Source: Brachynemurus nebulosus
Taxonomy: Eukaryota; Arthropoda; Insecta; Neuroptera; Myrmeleontidae
Direction: 5' to 3'
Assembly: GCA_035578155.1 (NCBI GenBank)
Contig: JAPWDM010000022.1
Location: 4,465,076 to 4,529,075, forward strand
Length of the DNA stretch: 64,000 nt
Shown: piece after piece, positions 59,095-64,000 of the stretch
Layout of the letters: the number at the start of each line of letters is the position of its first letter
Position numbering within the stretch: the first letter of the stretch is position 1
Notes under the pieces: model-generated
What the model was told of the DNA's origin: nothing
Seen by the model: the letters and a program-made list of their open reading frames with translations, nothing else
The model's database searches: none
Translations under genes and position numbers: made by a program

Positions 59095-60812
59095 CTAGCA
59101 TTTTTTCGCGGCTTCGCCCGCGTTGCATTAGAAGGGCTAATCTGGTTTTAGGACACTCTACATCGTAAAAAGTATGGGCACATTTTAGTCCAAGGGGTGC
59201 CCATACTTTTGACACTGCAATGTACCAAAACATTAAATAAAGTCCCACGTCAAAAGTGTGGACATACCTTGAGTCAAGGTGTGCCCATACTTGTGACGAC
59301 GTTGTGTGCTAGAACCGCTCAGCACTTCTATTTGTGGCTTTTGAAATGATGACATCTAGTTCAAAAGTATTAAATGTACTTTCATTTTCCCACAGGAATT
59401 TTCCCACAGAAATAAGATGTTTTCTCCGGGTAAGAAGCAGACTATAACATTGTTTTAACAATATGCAAAGTTCGAATGAAGTCAGTGATCTTTATTTTCG
59501 TTTTAAATATACTTTCTTACGGAAATAAGACTTCTCACAGGATTCAGATATTTTCTCGGCGGAGAGAGTAGTCTGTGTTACTTTCTATCCCCGCAGTAAA
59601 TAATATGCAATGTTTAAAATCAATCTTCCATTTTTTTAACAGTCATAGTTGTCATTATTTCATTGTTTCATTTTAAAAACATTTTCCCTCGGGAATCAGA
59701 TACTTTCTCGGTGTAAAAACCTATGTTTATTACTGTATATCGTTCTATCTGCTAACAAACACAGTTCGGACAAACTTAAGGGATCTTTTTTGTTTCATTT
59801 AAGATATATTTTTGCAAACAAATGAGATTTCCTATAGGAATGAGATGTTTTCCCAGGGTAAAAAGTCGCCTATGTTCTTTTTCAGCCCTCTGTTAACAAT
59901 ATTCGAAGTTTGAAACCAGTAATCCTCTTTTTAATAGTCAATTGTCATAACTGTCATAGATTTTCCCTCGGGAATGATTTATTTTCCCGGGCTAAAAGAT
60001 AGCCTATAACCGTTTCCGTCTTCCAAGCTATGTCTGTGCAAAATTTCAAGTTGACTGGTTAAGTCGTTGAAGCGTAAAAGCAAGTCAAATAAACAAATCA
60101 ACAAACTCAATTTCGCATTTATAAACGTTAAAAATGAATTTTTAACAACTTTAAAATCACCAGCAAACCATACAGTATCAGTTTCCACATTTCCAATTGT
60201 AAAAACGACAGACTTCCATTTAAAGTTTCTCCCCCTGTTTCAACCCCCTAAGGGATGAATTTTTAAAAGCACTGAAACTTTTGTGTCCAAACCAGTAGCC
60301 TAACACAAATTTCCATACATTTTTCTAACTCAAAAATTTACAGATTTCTATGAAAATTTTGATCCCCTATTTTACCCCTTTAGGGGGTGAATTTCTAAAA
60401 ATCTCGTCTTAGTGCTCACCTACGTTATATAAGGAATCCCTGTGCAAAATTTCACGTTTCTAGGTGATAGACTTCCATTTAAAGTTTCTTCCCCTGTTTA
60501 AACCCCCTAAGCCCTGAGGGATGAATTTTTAAAAGCACTGGACCTTTTGTGTTGAAGCCAGTAACCTAAATCCAATTTCCATATTTCTAACTCAAAAAAT
60601 TGCAAATTTCTATGAAAATTTTCATCCCCTATTTTACCCCTTCAGGATGTGAATTTCCAAAAATCCTTCCTTAAGGCTCACCTGCGTTATATAAGAAATC
60701 ACTGTTCAAAATTTCACGTTTCTAGGACCAGCCGTTTGAACTGTGCGTTGATCGATCAGTCAGTCAATCAGTCAGTCAGTCAGTCAGTTTTGATTTTTAT
60801 ATATATAGATTA
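59095..60812 (+). repeat. 1.7-kb composite dispersed arthropod repeat
   Basis: The start ACTAGCATTTTTTCGCGGCT + TCGCCCGCG and the end TCAGTCAGTCAGTCAGT + TATATATATAGATT are hallmarks of a repeat common in insects. Inside are two hairpins of AAAAGTATGGGCAC/GTGCCCATACTTTT type (59168-59215, 59250-59305). Then come about five ~130-150-bp units with CCCTCGGGAAT or CCACAGGAAT cores and TTTTCCCGGG-type blocks (59390-60060). Then AAACAAATCAACAAACTCAA, and then two copies of a ~240-bp unit with CATTTAAAGTTTC and ACCCCTTTAGGGGGTGAA (60210-60480 and 60475-60730). Class (Helitron-like, non-LTR or other) cannot be settled by eye. Confidence 0.65.
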
Positions 60813-62883
60813 ACAAAAAATGAATTGACGTTAAAAAACCTAACTTTCGTAAGGTCTAAAACTTTGTAGTTGGTACTACTAATTTAATTCAATAAAAGCA
60901 TAATTAGTAGACGTGTAAGGCACATATGTACTAAGCGCTAAACATATCTACTAAGCATCAAACGACCATTGGGGCAATAATAGTATTCAATAATTTTCAA
61001 TAAAAGCCTATGAAAATATCACATTTCAGACTATGTTTATTGCTATTCTTTGAGTAAACAAACGAACACAAAAACCAGGGATCCAGTTGAAATTGTTATA
61101 AAAAGATAGTAAACAAAGTAGCAACATGTTAAATAAATAAACAAATAGAGAAAAAAAAAACAGGATAGATAATAATACATGGCAAGGAAAATGTAACTTG
61201 TCGAGAACAAAACAGAATGAGATACGATATTATATATACGCCCATCCTATCCTCCACGGTCCTCATGCCTATTTTTTATAATATCCTTTAATAGAAAAAA
61301 AGGAAAAAATGTCAGCGAAATAAAAAAGACACCTTTTTGTATTTTCAATATTACTTAAATAAACACTCGCAAATAGTTCTCATATCGAATAGTGAATAGA
61401 AAAAAAGGGATATACTGCAATAACAAGAAATGTATGTTTCCCGCAAAGGGAAAAATCAATAGGTTCAAAAATGTTTAAATATTTAAGTTTAACTAAAGAA
61501 GATTCACAATATTCTACGAGTGTTTTATTTGATTCAAGTATCGCGAAGAGGTACCTCCAGGTAAAAATATGAATAAAGAGAAAGTTTCACTGAAATGTTC
61601 TTTTTCTTTTTGATTATAACTGTATCGAAAAGAAAGGTTTCCATCTCTTCCAAAAACAGGTGAAAGCATACAATAGTAAAGTGGAGTGAAAAGTATATTT
61701 TTGCAATTTCCTGATACCTTGATACAGGCCAACATCTTTTTATGCGGTAGACAAGGACCGAATAACAAATCCCATAAAAGAAAAATTATTGAAAAACTTC
61801 ATAAATATCTATACAAACTACAGTTCGCAAGAGACTGTGAAAAAATTTTATTTTAATGCAGTGAAACCGGACCGTATAAGAATGTGTCATAGAAAATACA
61901 TAACTCAAAACCTCACGAATTTCCTAGAACCTGCTGTTCCAAATAAGGTAAAGAATTGATTTTTAAATTTTTAAATTTCATTTTTATAATATTGCAAAAA
62001 TTGCAATAGGTATATAAACATGTGGAGAAACTGAGTGATGTAATAATTTACGTAATGTGATAGTAAAATACGTTAAAAACAATCAGCACCTAACCTTATT
62101 TCAAATGAAGTCCCAAATATGGTTGATAAAATCAAAACTGTATCATATATATTAATTTCAGTGACTCAATCACAAATTCCCCTATTCAAACTAAGGCAAA
62201 ATAAAATAAAATTAATGCTCAGTGGAAATAGAAAACACCACGACATAAATTTATAGAACCTACGTAGCATGTAAATATAATAATATATTTGATTTGATTT
62301 CATTTTAATGTAGGGTTATAGTAGAAAATTTAACAACAAAGGAGTGGTATAATAAACATATGCATATTAAAACGTTGAAACGTATCAAAGACCAATTCGC
62401 TAGTACGGTAATACATTCAGTTACCCAGTAGCGTATCATAGCATAGGTAAGCGTCTGCATGAATATTGTAGATAAACCAGTTAGTTTATAGAAATTAAAC
62501 ACGCTGCATGCACAGATGCTTTAATGAATATGTATTTATTTAACAACTTCAGTTTAATTTTTCTATTTGCTATCCACGTTTGTGCAGATATTATAGGAAG
62601 AGTGAATGATTTTCCTTGTATTTAAATAGCAAAATAGCTTTTAATATTTTTTTCTTTGATATTAGATTATTAACGGTAATTCTCCTGCATATAGACTGAT
62701 CAGAAACTGAGTATACAAAAAATTAACATTACCAATTTTTAATACAGAATTCAGAGTTAGTAAGTTCACATGAAGGAATACTAGGGGAACCAATAACCAT
62801 CAATAGATCAACAATATCTTGAAAGGTATTCTTGCAATTTTTGTTTTTCGCAACATGTGCAAAGTGACTACTTTACCCCACTA
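60813..62883. other. ~2 kb AT-rich DNA, nothing recognised
   Basis: No gene recognised. The minus-strand frames 61514-61768 and 62305-62502 have no family signature. CTACTTTACCCCACTATGTT with GGGTAAAGTAG at 62869-62899 is a 31-bp palindrome at the edge of the next element. Confidence 0.4.
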
Positions 62884-63143
62884 TGTTGGGTAAAGTAGCC
62901 AGGAGTACTCATTTTAACCCAAAAAGAAATCTTGAAGTAATAAACTTGTTTACATACAAAATCAAACCATGTTTGTATCATTTATTATTATATGTCAACG
63001 AGTGGACGGATTCTTTTGTTTATAAAATATAAAAAAAAAATAATAAAAGTTCTGAATTTGATATAATATGTTAAAATATTCTTGAGCAGCGATCGGAGAC
63101 ACTAACCAGTTGCCCCATTATAAGCCTGGCCACTTTACCCCGT
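62884..63143. mobile_element. TA-flanked MITE (GGGTAAAGTRGCCAGG)
   Basis: TGTTGGGTAAAGTAGCCAGG at the left pairs with CCTGGCCACTTTACCCCGT near the right end (complete match over GGTAAAGT-GCCAGG except one base). TA stands outside both ends (62882-62883 and 63144-63145). 260 bp, non-coding. Confidence 0.72.
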
Positions 63144-63503
63144 TAGACGCCTTTTCGGCAAACCACAACTAATTTCAAGAAAAATTTTTTTGATTCATCG
63201 TTAACAATATTATTTTAGAGGTAATTACACAGAATTTTTAGCTACGCCAATTAAAAAATTGTATTCGTTATTAATAAGAAAATAATGAGAATACAACTTA
63301 AAACTTACTTTACATCAACACTGGAAAATTAAGAAAATTCGTTATAATTCATACAATCTAGTGAACTGATCATTGGCGATTTAACAGAATACTAATGGCT
63401 TCTCTACAAGCTAGTATTCAACTTCTCCACAAGATTGGAGTAGTTTTTTTTTAATTTCGCTTTTTTTTAATTTTAAGTTATCGATCGAAATTACCCGAAA
63501 TAA

Positions 63504-63809
63504 TTTTTTGGGACAACAGTTAAAAAAATTACGAGCCGGGCGGTACAAAAAAGTGTGGCAGACAAACATGATGAAATTATAAGGGTTCCGAAATTTACAT
63601 AAAATCTGAGAAAGAAAGCTGATGAATCTGTAACAATTCCGATGTCCGAAGCTAAGCTTCAGTGTGAGGGGTGTCTTAAAGTTGAGGTGACAGGTCATCA
63701 AATTGAAAAAAATGTCCGGCACAAATGCAGAGAGAGAGTATTATACAGATTGTACACATTAATTTTTTATTTGACTTATTGTTTCATTAATAGCTCTTCT
63801 TCAAACTAG
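63504..63809 (+). pseudogene. Coding-like relic with a C2HC-like motif
   Basis: One plus-strand frame bounded by TAA at 63501-63503 and TAG at 63807-63809 contains a single internal TAA at 63600-63602. Parts read VKKITSRAVQKSVADKHDEI, RKKADESVTIPMSEAKLQ and CEGCLKVEVTGHQIEKNV followed by RHKCRE. C-x2-C ... H-x9-C-type spacing could bind zinc. The balanced, charged composition contrasts with chance frames nearby. The end (LYTLIFYLTYCF) looks non-coding, so the coding part probably stops near 63740. I do not recognise the family; transposon-derived protein is the likeliest source. The minus-strand frame 63411-63722 is its shadow. Confidence 0.4.
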
Positions 63810-64000
63810 GGACCATGTCCGGAAACAATCCTGTGACTTTTTTTTTTGTTCGAAACAGGATTATGTATGTAATTTGTAATCCGTTTGATTTCTTTATTAT
63901 TCTCTATACTATTTTTACATATTATACAGTCGATATTGACAGTCGATTGCTACTGGTCTGTGTAATATTTATTCAATATTTTATTATTTAACTTTGTACC

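Overview
The window looks like intergenic DNA from an animal nuclear genome, most likely an insect and possibly a hemipteran. It is strongly AT-rich, has long (TA)n runs, lacks bacterial gene organisation, and is packed with DNA-transposon debris. I found no convincing host gene, tRNA, rRNA, CRISPR array or prokaryotic operon. Almost all open reading frames are chance openings or lie inside repeats. The species cannot be fixed from sequence alone.

Layout. 1-5 kb: a (TA)n tract, a palindromic foldback, a 1.17-kb TA-flanked element and a ~146-bp tandem repeat. 5-13.4 kb: relict dispersed repeats, palindromic MITEs, a 17-bp-TIR element with a nested hAT-like insertion, and a 0.7-kb foldback. 14-18 kb: a hAT element with a perfect 8-bp duplication, a 30-bp tandem repeat beside a coding-like minus-strand frame, and a PIF/Harbinger-like element invaded by a palindrome that was itself split by a TA-flanked MITE. 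19.8-20.8 kb: a second PIF/Harbinger element, flanked by TAA, with convergent relics of both expected proteins (transposase and MADF). 24.8-27.1 kb: an inverted-repeat element that swallowed two TA-flanked elements, one with a recognisable pogo/Tigger-type transposase relic. 28.5-29.6 kb: another TIR element with a minus-strand transposon-protein tail. 30.8-33.8 kb: a candidate 3-kb TIR transposon of unknown family. 38.7-39.2 kb: a TTA-flanked Harbinger-type MITE. 42.7-46.7 kb: an inverted-repeat pair enclosing a second inverted-repeat element and a ~120-bp satellite array. 47.4-49.8 kb: two interleaved large inverted repeats. 51.3-52.1 kb: a hAT element with a perfect 8-bp duplication. 54.6 kb: the left end of a hAT of a widespread type. 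55.9 kb: a tRNA-derived SINE. 59.1-60.8 kb: a composite arthropod dispersed repeat. 62.9-63.8 kb: a small TA-flanked MITE and a coding-like relic with a C2HC-like motif.

The elements do not act together as a pathway. What they give is a stratigraphy: nested insertions set the relative order of hAT, Harbinger, pogo-like and MITE activity. The least familiar items are the 3-kb TIR element, the composite inverted repeats at 42.7-49.8 kb, and the two unidentified coding-like relics at 15.7-16.2 kb and 63.5-63.8 kb.
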